DNA of 64,000 bases from Aralia elata (taxonomy: Eukaryota; Streptophyta; Magnoliopsida; Apiales; Araliaceae), in contig CM068377.1 of NCBI GenBank assembly GCA_034770075.1, positions 69,294,358-69,358,357 on the forward strand. Direction: 5' to 3'. This document shows, one piece after another, positions 43,940 to 57,100 of this stretch. The position numbers and the translations under genes are program-made. Position 1 is the first letter of the stretch. Each line of letters begins with the position of its first letter. Under the pieces are notes generated by a model that did not search any database, was not told the DNA's origin, and was given only the letters and a program-made list of their open reading frames with translations.

Positions 43940-46900
43940 TCAAGCGTAGAACCGCTTCACCGAGTTAGAATTGAGGGGTTGTGGAAATACCTCACCATCC
44001 ATTTCTTGCAATATGAGGGCTCCTCCGGATAACACTTTCTTAATCACAAATGGCCCTTCCCAGTTCGGGGCGAACTTCCCCCTGGCTTCGTCTTGACAAG
44101 GCATGACTCTTTTTAGCACCAAATCATTGTCCTTGAACTTTCGAGGTCTTATCCTTTTGTCGTATGATCTAGAGATCCTTTGTTGATATAACTGACCGTG
44201 CCAAACAGCAGCCACCCTTCTTTCGTCAATTAGGGCCAATTGGTCGTATCGACTTTGCATCCAATCCTCCTCGCTTATCTGAGCATCGATCACTATTTTG
44301 AGGGACGTCATTTCAACCTCAACTGGCAGAACGACCTCCATTCCATACACCAAAGCATAAGGGGTTGCCCCTGTAGAAGTACGCGTTGACGTTCGGTATG
44401 CCAGCAGGGTGAGGGGTAACAGATCCGGCCATCCCCGATGATTAGCAGACATTTTCGCCATGATCTTCTTGATGTTCTTATTTGCAGCCTCCACTGCCCC
44501 ATTCATCTTAGGACGGTAAATGACGGAATTGAGGTGCTTGATCTTAAACTGGTCACACAGTCCCTTCATGAGGGCGTTGTTTAAATTCTTGGCATTGTGG
44601 GAGACCAAAACCTCAGGTTGCCCGTATTGACAAATGACATTATTCCTGATGAAACCAACGATGACCTCCTGAGTTACTTTGGGGAAAGAAGCTGCTTCTA
44701 CCCATTTGGTGAAATAATCGATCATGACGAAAATGAATCGGTGTTCGTTGCTTGCTTTGGGCTCTATTGGTCCGATTACATCCATTCCCCACATTGAAAA
44801 TGGCCACGGGGAGGTCATACAGTGCAGTTCATTGGGAGGCGTATGGATCACATTACCGTGCGCCTGGCATTGGTAACACCGTTTAACATGATCATCGCAA
44901 TCGTTTTTCAGCGTTAACCAATAATGCCCTGTCCTCAAGATCTTTTTGGCCAGCATCGGTCCACTCATGTGTGGCCCACACACTCCACCATGTATTTCGT
45001 TCATAATCCTTTGGGCCTGTGTCTCATCTACGCATTGCAGCAGTCCCAAACCAGCATCCCTCCTGTAGAGTGAATCCCCACTCAGATAAAATTTCATCGC
45101 CATCTTTTGAATCCTCATCCTCTCAGCTCGGCTTGCCTGGTTAGGAATGGATCTGTCCCTCAGGTATTCCCTTATGTCGTGATACCAGGGCTGCCTTGTC
45201 AACACCACCTCGTCTGATAGCACTGCCACATGTTCCTCATATGCCGGGGCATTCTGTACGGCTATCTCAATCTGTGGAATGTCTTTTCTTTTGATTATAT
45301 GGATTAAGGAGGCCAGAGTTGCCAATGCATCTGCAAAATCATTCCGTCCCCGGGGGATATGTCGAAAAGCGATATCTTCGAACCCTTGCATCAACTGGGT
45401 AACACAATGATGGTATGGAAGTAACCGAAGCTCTTTAGTGTTGTACACCCCGATTGCCTGTCTGATTACCAATTCTGAATCTCCGAACACCGCTAGTCTC
45501 TTCACTCCCATGTCGCGGGCAAAGCGGAGTCCCAAGATACATCTCTCGTATTCAGCGGTGTTGTTCGAATTGCTGAATTTCAGTTTAGTGGGCACAGGGT
45601 AATGCTCTCCGGTGATAGAGACCAGGACCGCTCCGGCTCCTACCCCCTCAGCATTCATGGCACCATCAAAATACAGCTTCCAGAACTGCCCCTCGTCATC
45701 ACATTTTGATTGTGACACCCAAAATATATCTTCGCCCGGCAGAGGAGTTTCTAACGGCTCCATGCCTCCTGACGGGGTTTCCGCCAACTGATCTGCAATT
45801 CCCTACCCTTTCATGGCTTTCTGAGTTACGTACACCATGTCGAACTGTTGTAAGATTAACTGCCATCTTGACAATCGACAATTCAGCATGGGCCTTTCAA
45901 AAATATATTTCAGGGGATCCATTCTTGATATCAGGTACGTCGTATGCCCATGGAGGTAGTGCTGTAATCTCCCTGCAGCCCAGGCCAGAGCACAACAGGT
46001 CTTCTCGATGGGAGTGTAATTCTGTTCACATTGGCTAAATCTCTTGCTGAGGTAATAGATGGCCTGCTCTTGACCTGCCTCATTCTTCTGCCCCAGCATA
46101 CATCCCATCGCGATGGCATTGACCGATATATACATAAACAGAGGGATCCCATCCCTCGAGGGTACCAGCACTGGTGCCTCCGTCAGCTGCTTTTTAATGG
46201 TCTGAAAAGCCTTTTGACATTGCTCATTCCATTCTTGGGAAGCACCTTTTCTTAACAGTTTGAAAATTGGCTCACATGTAGTCGTCAAGTGGGATATAAA
46301 ACGGCTGATGAAGTTTATCCTTCCGAGGAATCCTCTTATCTCCTTCTCTGTGTGAGGTGCCGGCATATCCACAATGGCCTTAATCTTTGTTGGATCCAAC
46401 TCAATGCCTCGATCACTAACCAGGAATCCCAAGAGCTTACCCGACTGCACTCCGAAAGCACACTTTGCTGGATTGAGCTTTAAATTATACTTTCTGAGCC
46501 GATCGAATAGCTTTTTAAGATGGGTTATATGGTCAGATTCTACCCTCGATTTCACAATAATGTCATCCCCGTAGACCTCTATCTCCTTATGCATCATATC
46601 GTGGAACAGGGCCATCATGGCTCTCTGATAAGTAGCCCCCGCATTCGTGAGACCAAAAGCCAATCGTCTATAGCAGAAAGTGCCCCAGGGGGTGATGAAT
46701 GCGGTCTTTTCCCGATCTTCTTCCGCCACCATTATCTGATGATACCCCGCAAAGCAATCGACAAAAGAATACATTTCGTACTGGGCTGTGTTATCCACCA
46801 GGATGTGTATGAAAGGCACCGGGAAGTTATCTTTGAGACTGGCCTTGTTTAGATCTCTGTAGTCTACACATACCCTCACCTTCCCTCCAGGCTTAGCCAC

Positions 46901-47414
46901 TGGGACTACATTTGACAGCCATTCTGGGTAAGTGGACACCATAATGATTCCCGCCCTGAACTGCTTGATGATCTCTTCCTTCACTTTTAAGCTCCACTCC
47001 GGTTTCAACTTTCTTAATTTTTGCTTGACAGGCCTGAAACCCTCCTTGATGGGCAATCGATGTACCACAATGTCGGTGGACAATCCGATCATATCCTCAT
47101 GAGACCAGGCAAAGACATCCTCATATTGGTTTAGCAACTTAGTCATTTCAGCTTTTTGGCTGGGGGTAAGGTCCGTCCCTATCTTGAGTTCTTTTGGCTT
47201 GTCAGGGGTTCCAATATCAATGGTGACAGTTTGGTCCAAGTTGGGTTTGGGTTTATCCTCGACCCATCCTTTGATCTCGTCAGGCGCGTCGTCGTAATCT
47301 GTCTCGTCTTGCTCAATGCCCATTAAATCGAAATCCAGCTCAATGTCAAAATCATAATCATCATTCAAATTTGAAAGACCGTTTGTTAGGCAAGGATTAC
47401 TCAAATTGGTACAC
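43940..47414 (-). pseudogene. Tat-B pol: RT, two RNase H domains, integrase
   Basis: This is the second large exon of the element. After an acidic linker (IELDFDLMGIEQDETD), RT has VCVDYRDLNKASLKDNFPV (about 46870-46810) and EVYGDDIIVKS (about 46580-46545). A first RNase H follows (YYLSKRFSQCEQNY to RLQHYLHGHT). A TAG at 45805-45803 comes next, then a second, archaeal-like RNase H (LYFDGAMNAEGVGAGAVL, about 45685-45630). Integrase has the CYQCQ finger, GMDVIG, VSHNAKNLNN and NGAVEAANK. The second DDE Asp is replaced by His (44599-44597), and the RT box is YGDD rather than the usual YVDD. The dual RNase H is a Tat hallmark. The stop and the missing Asp suggest that this copy cannot integrate by itself. 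Confidence 0.9.
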
Positions 47415-47582
47415 CTGACATGAAACAAATACTTGTCATATATAAGTTATTTTCCACGACGATCACATTTTCAGATAACATGAAGAAACGACATAATTAT
47501 GCAACATATAAAACAACAAACAAAAATAAACTCCTTCATTCTCCCATCCTCCGGGGTCTACCACCCTGATGTCGGGTTTTAC
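47415..47582 (-). other. Intron between gag-pro and RT of Tat-B
   Basis: On the minus strand GTAAAA starts at 47582 and a pyrimidine-containing TTTGTTTCATGTCAG ends at 47415, 168 bp. Gag-pro reads into a TAA right at the donor, and the intron holds stops in frame. Joining 47583 to 47414 completes a Gly codon and continues in the RT frame. Ogre elements are known to splice an intron at this place. Confidence 0.75.
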
Positions 47583-50500
47583 CCTTGTTTGGAGATCACT
47601 GGTTTCATGGTCCAGTTGTCGACGATCAGGTCAGATGAAATGCGCTGGATAAGAGGGGGCTTCACACCGGACACTTCCCCGATGATTACGGCTACATCAC
47701 CTGAGTCCCTCTTTCTACCTTCTTCGGGAATAATTAATCCTGCCCAATCGATGACAGGCACAACTTGTTGGGTTCCCAGTAACGTGACAACATCCGTCCC
47801 CTCTCTACAGCTTGTTAATTGTCCGGGGATATAGCACTTAGTTTCAAACTCCCTCGCGACCTCCTGTAGGAAACTTTCCCTCTTGGCCGATTCATCACTT
47901 GAGAGGATTAATTCCTCATCCCCTGCCTTAATCGCAGGCTCGCTAGTCCCTTGTTCATTGTCAATCTTGGTCATTGGATTTCCGGCCAATCGAATTGGGG
48001 CTGCACCCTGACGGTATCTCCGTGTGATGCCTCCATGATATCCCATCCCTGCTTTACCTATCTGATGGGGTAGTTGAATGGGCTCGATGATTCCTTGGCT
48101 ACTCTTTCCTAACCCCTGTCCAGGCTGGAAATTCATTTTCATCATCTCCTTTGCAACGAAGGTGAGTTCTGGAGAGACCCTAGGTTTCATGGCTGGAGCT
48201 CCCAGGCATCTATAGTGGGGAGTGCTGATTTCCAACGCCTGAAAACTAGCCGGCACCGCCGACTCGTCCACATTAATCACTGGCAGGTCATTTTTGGGAG
48301 GAGAAGGGTCATCACATTCTGCCGAGATTGTTACCATATTCCCGTCGATGATTAGCTTGATTTGTTGGTGTAGCGTGGAAGGAACTGCCCCGGCCATGTG
48401 GATCCACGGCCTCCCCAATAACAGGTTATAGCTGGCCGCAATGTCTAGGACCTGGAAAGAGATATCAAAAGTACAAGGTCCTATTTCCACTGGCAATTCA
48501 ATTTCTCCCATTGTATCCCTCCGGGAACCATCGAAAGCTCGCACCACCACATGACTGGCTCGTAGGCGCTTGGGATTGATGTTCATCTTCTGCAAAGTAC
48601 TGAGGGGACAGATATTCAACGCCGATCCTCCATCAATCAGCACCCCATTCATGATATAACCCGAGGAGATTACCGCAATATGTAGCGGTTTTCGGTGCCC
48701 TCTTCCCTCCTTGGGGATGTCATCATCTGCAAAGGATATTACATCACTCTCCAACAGATGGCCCACCAGCTGGCCGAAACCTTCCTCATTAATTTCCCTG
48801 GGCACGTATGCCTCCTCCAGGACTTTTGCCAGGGTTTTGCAATGACCATTGGACGATAACACCAAGTCCATGATTGATGTCAGGGTCGATTCCTCATTTA
48901 AAATCTGGATCCCTCTTGTTTCCGGGTGATCCATCCTTTTCAAGAATTCTATGGCCTTTTCCTCGGAGATTTCTTCATTTTTCTTCTTTTGGCTCTCAAG
49001 GACTCGCCCGGGAAGATATAAGGGGTTCCCCTTTGTCGTCACAGAAGCACAACTGGCCGCTTCCTCTGGCATCCCCCCATAATTCCAGGGTACCGTCTTT
49101 AGACTACAGATAGGGATTTGCGGCCTTGCCGCAAGGATGAGGGGCCTCGGAGCCGTCAACTTGACAGGTCCCTCCGTGCTATTCGTACTTACCCCTATCA
49201 ACCTGATGGGCATTCCCCGTGCACTCCCATGATCATGTATCACGTTGATCATTTCCTCAATTTTCTGCACATAGTTCAACCTTGGCGGCCCCCCAGCTTC
49301 ACTCGCCTCCGTCGCATTGACCCCCCCTCCATCATGTCTTGGCAGGGGATTTGCCTTAACATTCGGGGAGTCTGGCTGTTCCACCACAATTTCCCCACTG
49401 TCAATCAGGTTTTGGATTATGTGCTTCAACGTCCAACAGTCCTGTGTATCATGCCCAGGGGAACTGGAGTGGTATGCACATCGCTTGCTTGGGTCAAACC
49501 TTCTACCCTTTGGGTCACTCGGGGGTGCCAAACCAACTATCTTCTTTTAGGCTACTAATACCGCTAATACCCGTTCAAGAGGCTCCCCGAGCGGGGTGAA
49601 TACTCGATTTTGCGAGGCCTCATATCTCCTTCGCCCTTCTGCCCTTTGATCTGTGAAGTTGGGCTGTCGGGATGGCCCTACCATCTGCACCTGTACCGGA
49701 AGATGGCTTTCTGTTTTTCTGGATGACCCCTGCAGGATGAGGAAAACATCCTCTTCCTTCCTCTTTTGGACCCTCCGGGAAGTGCTGTCATAGTTTCCAT
49801 TCTGTATTTGCTCAACAGCTGTTTCCAAGGCCGTAAAATCCCGGATTTTGCCAGATTTCAAACCCATATCCACCATCTCTCCATGTTTAATCATTTCAGC
49901 AAAGGGTCTTCCAATCCCCGAGATGACTCGTTCATAATACGGTGCCTCCTGAATGTCTACAAAGGTCATCACCATCTCTGATTGGCTCATCGGGGGGGTT
50001 CACCTGTGCGGCCATGCCCCTCCATCGTTGCGCATATTCCCTGAAGGATTCCCTAGGTTGCTTCTTAACTTTTGTCATTTGGTACCTGTCAGGGGCCATC
50101 TGGGCCTGAAAGCTGTATTGGGTTAAGAAGGTATGGGCCAATTCCTCCCAGTTATGGATTCGGGCGTTGTCAAGGCGGGCATACCAGATTCTTGCCTCCC
50201 CCGTTAAGCTTTTCTGGAACAGTTGCATCCTTAGACCCTCATCTTTGGCGTAAGATCCAAGCTCCCCGATGTAGATTTTCAGGTGTGTGTAGGGATCCCC
50301 CTTCCCGTTGTATTTTTCAAACTCGGGGATTTTAAATTTCTCCGGGTATCTGGCTCCGGGGAAGACACATAAATCTGAATAGTTAACCCTGCCCAGGGAC
50401 CCTATGCCCTTCATAGATTGGATGGTTTCCTCCATTTGTCTCATTTTCTTCCGCATGTCATCTGTATCTCCCTCTTCCGGGATAGCAATCACTGTTTTGT

Positions 50501-50687
50501 TTGGTACGGGAATGGCCTTTGGGACGACTGGCTCGCCCTTAAGTTGAGGTGGATCCTCCTTAGGTGCTTCCTGTCTGGGCATCAACTGCTCCTTTAGCAT
50601 TATGGCCATTTCTAACATCTGCTTCTTAAAGTCATCAAATTCCTCCCTAGATATGGAACCGGAATTGGTAGATGGAATATCAGCCAT
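47583..50687 (-). pseudogene. Tat-B gag-protease with G-patch-like segment
   Basis: Gag starts MADIPSTNSG at 50687, the first ATG after the leader, and has the capsid-like run YIGELGSYAKDEGLRMQLFQ. A 1-base slip in a seven-G run (49992-49998) shifts the frame; reading resumes as MSQSEMVMTFVDI. A TAA at 49549-49547 lies shortly before the zinc-finger-like CAYHSSSPGHDTQDC (about 49480-49435). Protease has GVLIDGGSALNIC (about 48650-48615) and LLLGRPWIH. Downstream, MNFQPGQGLGKSSQGI (about 48140-48090) looks like a G-patch, an RNA-binding glycine motif also found after protease in some retroviruses. The frame runs to the splice donor. Gag-pro would form and process the particle. This copy needs two repairs to read through, so it is treated as broken. 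Confidence 0.88.
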
Positions 50688-51450
50688 TTCAGATATAGAG
50701 TTTTGGGCTCTTTTAGATTGCGAACGTGTTTGAGGAGCAATCCTACAGAAAACAATGGTTCGAAGTTTAGTCCTGGGGAATGAAAAAAATGTGGATGCAT
50801 GCTAAAGCTGTAACTTTTGTGTTTTGGGGGTTTTTAATCTTTCCCTGTAAAACAGAAGGTTAGTAGTCCTCTAATGCAATAACAGATGCCAAATATGATT
50901 TTATTATGCTCCCCAGCCGTTCCCTGCAAAAGATAGAGGTTAGTAATTTCTCTTGACAAAAGGGAGGCGTATATGAATGATATCATGACATTTACGCGTG
51001 AATGTAAAAAGGCATGAAGAAACTTTTCCTGTGCAGGGTTAATCTGAGGCTGACCTATCCTAGGGTTACTCTCACGGGCTTTTCGGCAAGAAGGTCCCCA
51101 AATCTTCGCAATCTACTCGTCTGAAACCTTTCGATTGGAGCGGATTTGGGTGGTGCGTTTCCTGAGCCATCTCTGGGGAGCAGCACCTTCGAGTCCAGTA
51201 ATAAGCAACCGACAGGTTCGCCTCAGGAGGAGGTACTCTCTCAACATACATTCACATTCATCGTCCTCACCGTATGCAAATGATTACTTAAAAGTAAAGC
51301 AATTTCATTCAATCATTCATTTATTGGGCAAAAACACACATTCACACAACAAAAGTAAAAAAATCAAAATATCGCACACACACACATTTTATGAATTTTA
51401 AAAGGATAGGATAGCATCAAGATTTGAACGCGGCTTAAGCCCTCTAATGT
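50688..51450 (-). other. Leader region of Tat-B
   Basis: This untranslated leader lies between primer site and gag. Its outer part (51010-51250) is nearly identical to Tat-A 28500-28745. The remainder has several CTGCAAAA(A/G)..AGGTTAGT-like motifs (about 50845-50870 and 50925-50950) that could be splice-like or repeated leader elements. No conserved frame was seen. Confidence 0.6.
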
Positions 51451-51468
51451 TCCCCAGTAGAGTCGCCA
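51451..51468 (-). other. Primer binding site of Tat-B (tRNA-Arg-like)
   Basis: The minus strand reads TGGCGACTCTACTGGGGA, 2 nt from the LTR edge at 51471. It differs from the Tat-A site at one base and fits a tRNA-Arg primer. Confidence 0.8.
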
Positions 51469-51470
51469 GC

Positions 51471-53539
51471 TGTCGAGGTCGGTTTCTCGCCTCTCTTTCG
51501 CGATGTTGTCCTTTTCCGATTTTAGCCTTTGTTATTAGATGATGTTTGGAAAAGGTCGGCATTGATGTCGACGGGGTTTTGAAAGATCACTTTTTATGAT
51601 GAGCCAATTAACCAGAGTCGCCAGTTGGTATATTTGAAATGGATGTACCAACTCATCCGAGTTTTCGTTTTTTTATAAATCGCTGGCTCATATGTGACTC
51701 CGAATTAATTGGTCTGCGAATCGAGATTCATAGAATTCGGGGGCTTGCTTAAGTGAGGGGAAGGTGTTAGGCACCCCTCGACTTCCGTGAAACACGGTTA
51801 CCGCAATCTTGATGTTGTCCTATCCTTTAATTCATGAAATGTGTGTGTATGCGAGCGTGTGTGTGTGTGTGTACCTATATGAATGTTGTGGTGAGTTTGT
51901 ATGAAAGAATCATTTGGATTTTTAGGGAAAGTCGTGCTTTAATTTGGGAACGCTTCGGAGTGTCTTTTCGGCATACACGAGAAAGCTTTATGAAAAAGGT
52001 TTGATTTTAATTGTCAAAACTAGGAGATTTTCATTAGGTGTCGTTTTGGCAAAAATAGGAGTTTATTAAGCCTTAGCAAAAATAGGAATCGAGATTTATA
52101 CGTTGCTTTCATAAATGATGGGCAATTCCTAGGATCTCTTTCGCCCTATGTATCAAGGTTCAATAAAACATTTAGTTCTTTTTATAAAAAAAACCATTTT
52201 TGTGATATTTGAAAACAACTTCTTTTTAGCTTTCTCGTAGAATAGGAATCGACTTTCGTTAGCATTTCCAATTTTTAGCCTCGTGATGCTAATATCCTAC
52301 TTTGATTGATTTTAGAAAAATCTTTATCGTTTAATCCTTTGAAATCATTTTAGTGTCACGAAATCCAACTAAAGCATAGATACGCGTCGGGGCCATCCAT
52401 GGGCATGTAAGCCATTAAGACACCCTCCGAACGCCAACAATCACATATTCCACTATTACGGGGCCTTAAACCCGATTCTCGCCCTAGCGTCGTTTTAAGG
52501 CCCGACAATTACATGTTACAAACGAGCACCTTGAATCCATTACATATATCAAAACGTCCATCATCGGATTTGGACCACGGGGTCGCGTTCCTAGGCTCAC
52601 ACCCGATATTGCTACATACCCACAAAATGAATACTACAAAACTAATCCACACGGATTTACATAATACACCATGATATCCGAAAATGACAATCTAAATAAA
52701 TTACATCCACTAAATCATCATAAACAAACTAAAAACTTCACCAATCGGATATCCTTGGGTTATTAGGAAGAATTTTGTTCCGATGAAACCCTCACTAATG
52801 ATCCCTAATCCATGATGGTTCAACAAGATACATGAAAGTTACATCTAATTTAACCAATCAATATGATATGAATTGCTAAACAAATAGAAATTTTCACCTT
52901 GCAATTGATCTCAAATGGATGTGAACTTGTGTATTTGAATAGGATAAGGAGTGTATTTGATACAATCAAAATCAAAAGAATTAAATTCTCTCTTTTTCCT
53001 CTCTTTTCTTCCTATTTGATTGCAAAATTTCTCTTTTTTCTCTCTATTTCCGTGCTTCTTGTAGCTGAATTCTCCTTCTTCTCCAAAATTTCTTCCAACT
53101 CTCCACTCCCTGTATGCTGCACGAAACTGAGTTGAAATAGGCTGGCTGGCCGCCTGCCTTCCACTCACCCGATTTCGAGTTCCGTGTTTCGAGTTCCGTG
53201 TTTTCAAAAGGCGCACTATTTGGTCGCAGATCAATCTGCGGCTGGACGGTTTGACTTTCTTGTTTTTCGTGCCACGCCTCAATTTTCATGTCGTAATGTC
53301 GGTTTTCACTAACAGGCTCGTATTCTGCAATCCGGGAATTTCCGGGAGATGTGCCATCTTATTCGGGAATGCCCGTTTCGGATGGCCTTATCTTCACGTC
53401 AGCCTCGGTCGCCAATCATTGCGGTGGTGTTGGACGTTCGCACTTAGGCCCATTCCTTTGCTCCCGCAAGCCGGTTCAATTGACGATTTTGCCCTCCTGT
53501 CATGGTTAGTATAGGGAACGCAAAAATTGGGGGTCTACA
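51471..53539 (-). repeat. 5' LTR of Tat-B
   Basis: 2,069 bp. The plus-strand edge is TGTCGAGGTC (against TGTCGACGCC in the other copy) and the far edge is GGGTCTACA. The inverted motif at 53222-53241 is slightly decayed (TCGCAGAT..ATCTGCGG). Confidence 0.92.
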
Positions 53540-54100
53540 GGTTTAGAATGTTAAACTGAATTAGAAACCCTAATTAAGAAACCCTAATCGGTAAAAGTTG
53601 TCCGAATTGGTCCATTAAAACCCTAATTACTGTACAAGAATCTTAATTGATATAATTAAGATCTAAATAATGAATCATAATATTAATTATGAATTATTGA
53701 ACTTATATTAAAACCCTAATTAAAGATTAAAACCCTAATTGTAGGATTGAAAACCCTAAACCCTAATTTAAAACCCTAAACCCTAATTTGATTCTATAAC
53801 ATTAAATTATGAAATGATAAACTTTAATTATGATATATTATCTTAATTAAGTTATTACTAAACATGATTAAGCACCCTAATCATGATTAGCAAAAATCTA
53901 GGTTTAATTAGTAAGTAAATAAATCAAAAATAAAATTAAACCAATGAAAATGAAGCTAGAAGTGTGAAAGCTTGTGTTTAACACACTCCAACACAAGCAT
54001 GTCAACCAAGATCAGATTGGAGCAGCACAAGTTCACAAGCTAAGATATTTTGGAGGTTAAAATGGGAAAGAAACTTAATAAAACCCTAATTCTAAGTTGC

Positions 54101-54108
54101 TATAAATA
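54101..54108 (+). promoter_or_regulatory. TATA box of Tekay-A 3' LTR
   Basis: TATAAATA lies in the same context as 3645. Any transcript from here would run toward the Athila fragment at 57224. Confidence 0.55.
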
Positions 54109-57100
54109 GAATGAGATTCTGACCATTTAACCCACGAATTTTACAAAGCTTATACACTTACAAACATACCATAACAAGCCCCTGCAACCACAAGTTCAGA
54201 ATCAAAAGCCAGAAATCAAAATTTGAAGAAAAAGGTGCATAAACCCTAATTTTAAGTTTGATCTTCAAGCCTGCAAAAATTTTGTGTTTTAGATGTTCAG
54301 GATTATGTATAAACATGTTATATGATGATCTGGGTTGGTTAAACAAGTAACCATAACGTTTAAAGGGTCGAATTTGATCAAAAACCCAAACTGTTCTTGG
54401 CAGTCAAGAACATTCTGACAAGCTATTTTGTTAGAGCTTTTGATCGGCTTAAAATATTTGTTTGATATGTTTTAAAGCATGAATCAGTAGTATGCTATGT
54501 TAGCTTTAAGATCCAACTTGTAGAATGGTTAAATTATGTCTAGAATGAAAGTTATTAATGATCAAAACCCATTGACCGACCATGAGAACCTGTTTCTGGG
54601 TTACCCAGAAACTTGAAGAACACTTTGACAGTGTTCTGACAGTTTTTCAACGCGCCCAGATCATGCTTAGATGATGTGTAATATGTTATTTCTTGTTATA
54701 AGCATGTTCTTTGGTATGTAAACAACAACCTTGAAGCATCAAAACACATTTAGCTAACATAAAATCAAAGTTATTAATGGTCAAACTACGTTGACCGTTA
54801 TGACTGTATGAGTTTCTGGGTTACCCAGAAACTCAAGAGCAGTTATGAACGACTAGTTTGACCATGATTTTTAGAGTATCAATTGATGTTGTTTGAGATG
54901 AAATTTAACATGTCGTTATACACTGCCATGTTGTTTATAACAACAAACAAAAATCAAGAACAAACAATAACCCAACTGAGATTAATTTGAGGTCAAAAGT
55001 CACTGTTCGACCATGACCAAGTGTTCTTCATGAAGAACACCTTTAGCGACGAAATGCATGTTCAAACCCAGACACCTTTAAACGTATGCAGACCGTCGCT
55101 AAAGCCCTTTAGCGACGGTTTTTCAATAAAAATAAAATAAAAATTAATTAAATAAATTATAAAATAATAAATAAATATTAAATAATTATTAATAATTCAT
55201 AAATATATTCAAAATTTCATTTTTAATTATAAAAAATTTAATTTTCATATTTTTATATAATCAGAAATATTATTTAATTTAATTAAATAATAAATAATAA
55301 TTATAATAAATCATTTAATAATTGTTTTAATTATTTAAAAATGATATTAAATTATTAAATAATTATATTAATTATTTAAAAATGATATTAAAGTAAATAA
55401 AATTATTATATATAATAATTAAATAAAATATAAAATATTTAAATATTATTAATGATAAATAAATTAGTTAAATAATATATTAAGTATTTAAAAATACTTT
55501 AAATGATAATTAAATCATTTAAATATTAAATTAAGTTTTGAAAATTATTAAAAGTAATAATTAAATTATTATAATGATAAAATAAATTCTAAAAATATTA
55601 TTAATGATAAAATAAATCATTTAAATAATATTCTATCTTTCTAAAAATATTATAAATGATAAATAAATCTTTTAAATAATATTTTAGGTATCCAAAAATA
55701 TTCTAAATGACAAAGAAATTATTTAAAGGACATATTAATGTTTTAAAAATTATTTAAAGGACATATTTCTAAGTTTGTAAAATTATTTAAAAATATTTCT
55801 AAGCTTATAAAAATTATTTAAAAATAATATTAAGCTTCTAAAAGTGTTATAAATAATATATAAATTATTTAGACTAATAATTAAACTTCCAAATGAAGTT
55901 TTATCGAACAATCTATATGTTTAGCTCTTAAGGACGCGACCGAGATACCGAATCAATGTCGAACCTTAATGAAACTTGTCTAGATTAGCGTTATACATGT
56001 TTATATAAGTTCTAACACTTATATATTTGACAACGTAGACTACGTACGCTGACACCTTATGTGAAATTAAGTTAAACGAACTACGCTAAGGCAAGTGTCC
56101 TAACCTTATTCAATTTATATTTATGCAAGTCCTCTATATCTTGCTATCGATTATTGTGAAGTTATTGCTTCTTGTTCAACATAACTTAAAAATGAATCAT
56201 TGTTCATATATTTAAAGCTTAAATTTGTTGTCAAACCAAATTGTTTTGGTACGACATCTTATACTGAGTAAAATGAGACACCTTGGATGAAAGGTGATAT
56301 CGAAAGCCTTATGATAAGGTAGTGTGACCGTCAATGGAATAAAATTGACATAAATGTAGGATGATATGCATACTCCTAGGATATTGGTGAGGCTGATCAC
56401 CTACTAGATATCCAAAACTCAAATGGTTCTAAGTCATTAACGACTAATAGAACTAAATGATATATATGGTTCATGTACAGAACCCTCAGTATACATCATT
56501 GACATCTTTCAAATCAAACACATGGTGTTTACATATTCAAATAAACTTGCTGAGCATTTATAGCTCATTCTTGCGCATATCTTCTTTGCAGCTTTAAATG
56601 ATAATCCCAACACCTCTAGTACAGACAAAGGAAAAGGACATGTTTATTAGTTTTAATTTCTGTTCTGAATAATTCAAGTCTTTTATAAGGCTTTGTTGTA
56701 ATAACTTAGTACTGAGAATAATGTAATCGAACCAAATGATATGTAATATATTATGATCCTTTATTTCATCGAATGCGTTATACTCTGATCTTTATTTTCT
56801 TTAGCATAGTTGTACTAAGTAAATACAGTATCTATACGAACTATACATCTGAATGAGGGTATTTAAATGATATTGAAAGTCCTATAAGCTCTGAGGTTAC
56901 ACTTAATGAGCGTCGGTAAGGTGCCATCTTTACCGGAATGCGCCCCTCAGTTCTATGGACAATCTTATTATTAATACTGTGAATGTCAGATAGATAGGGA
57001 ATATCGATATAATAGAGATATTCATTAGATATGAATCTATACATCCAAGTGAGGGTATCCAAACACAGACAACGTTCTGGCCGGAACTAGTACATGTTAT

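Larger units (their letters stand above)
35853..53539 (-). mobile_element. Tat-B: near-complete Tat/Ogre-like element, minus strand
   Basis: This 17.7-kb insertion in the 3' LTR of Tekay-A has TSD GGTTT (35848-35852 and 53540-53544). In its own direction the order is 5' LTR (53539-51471), Arg-type primer site, 0.76-kb leader, gag-protease, 168-bp intron, RT-RNase H-RNase H-integrase, two antisense genes, tandem repeats, purine tract and 3' LTR (37969-35853). Two RNase H domains, the LIDGGS protease and the intron before RT place it with Tat/Ogre elements. The LTRs are almost identical apart from a 30-odd-bp indel near 36225 and one extra 16-bp unit near 37610, so insertion is recent. A gag frameshift and two stops make it probably non-autonomous. 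Confidence 0.93.
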
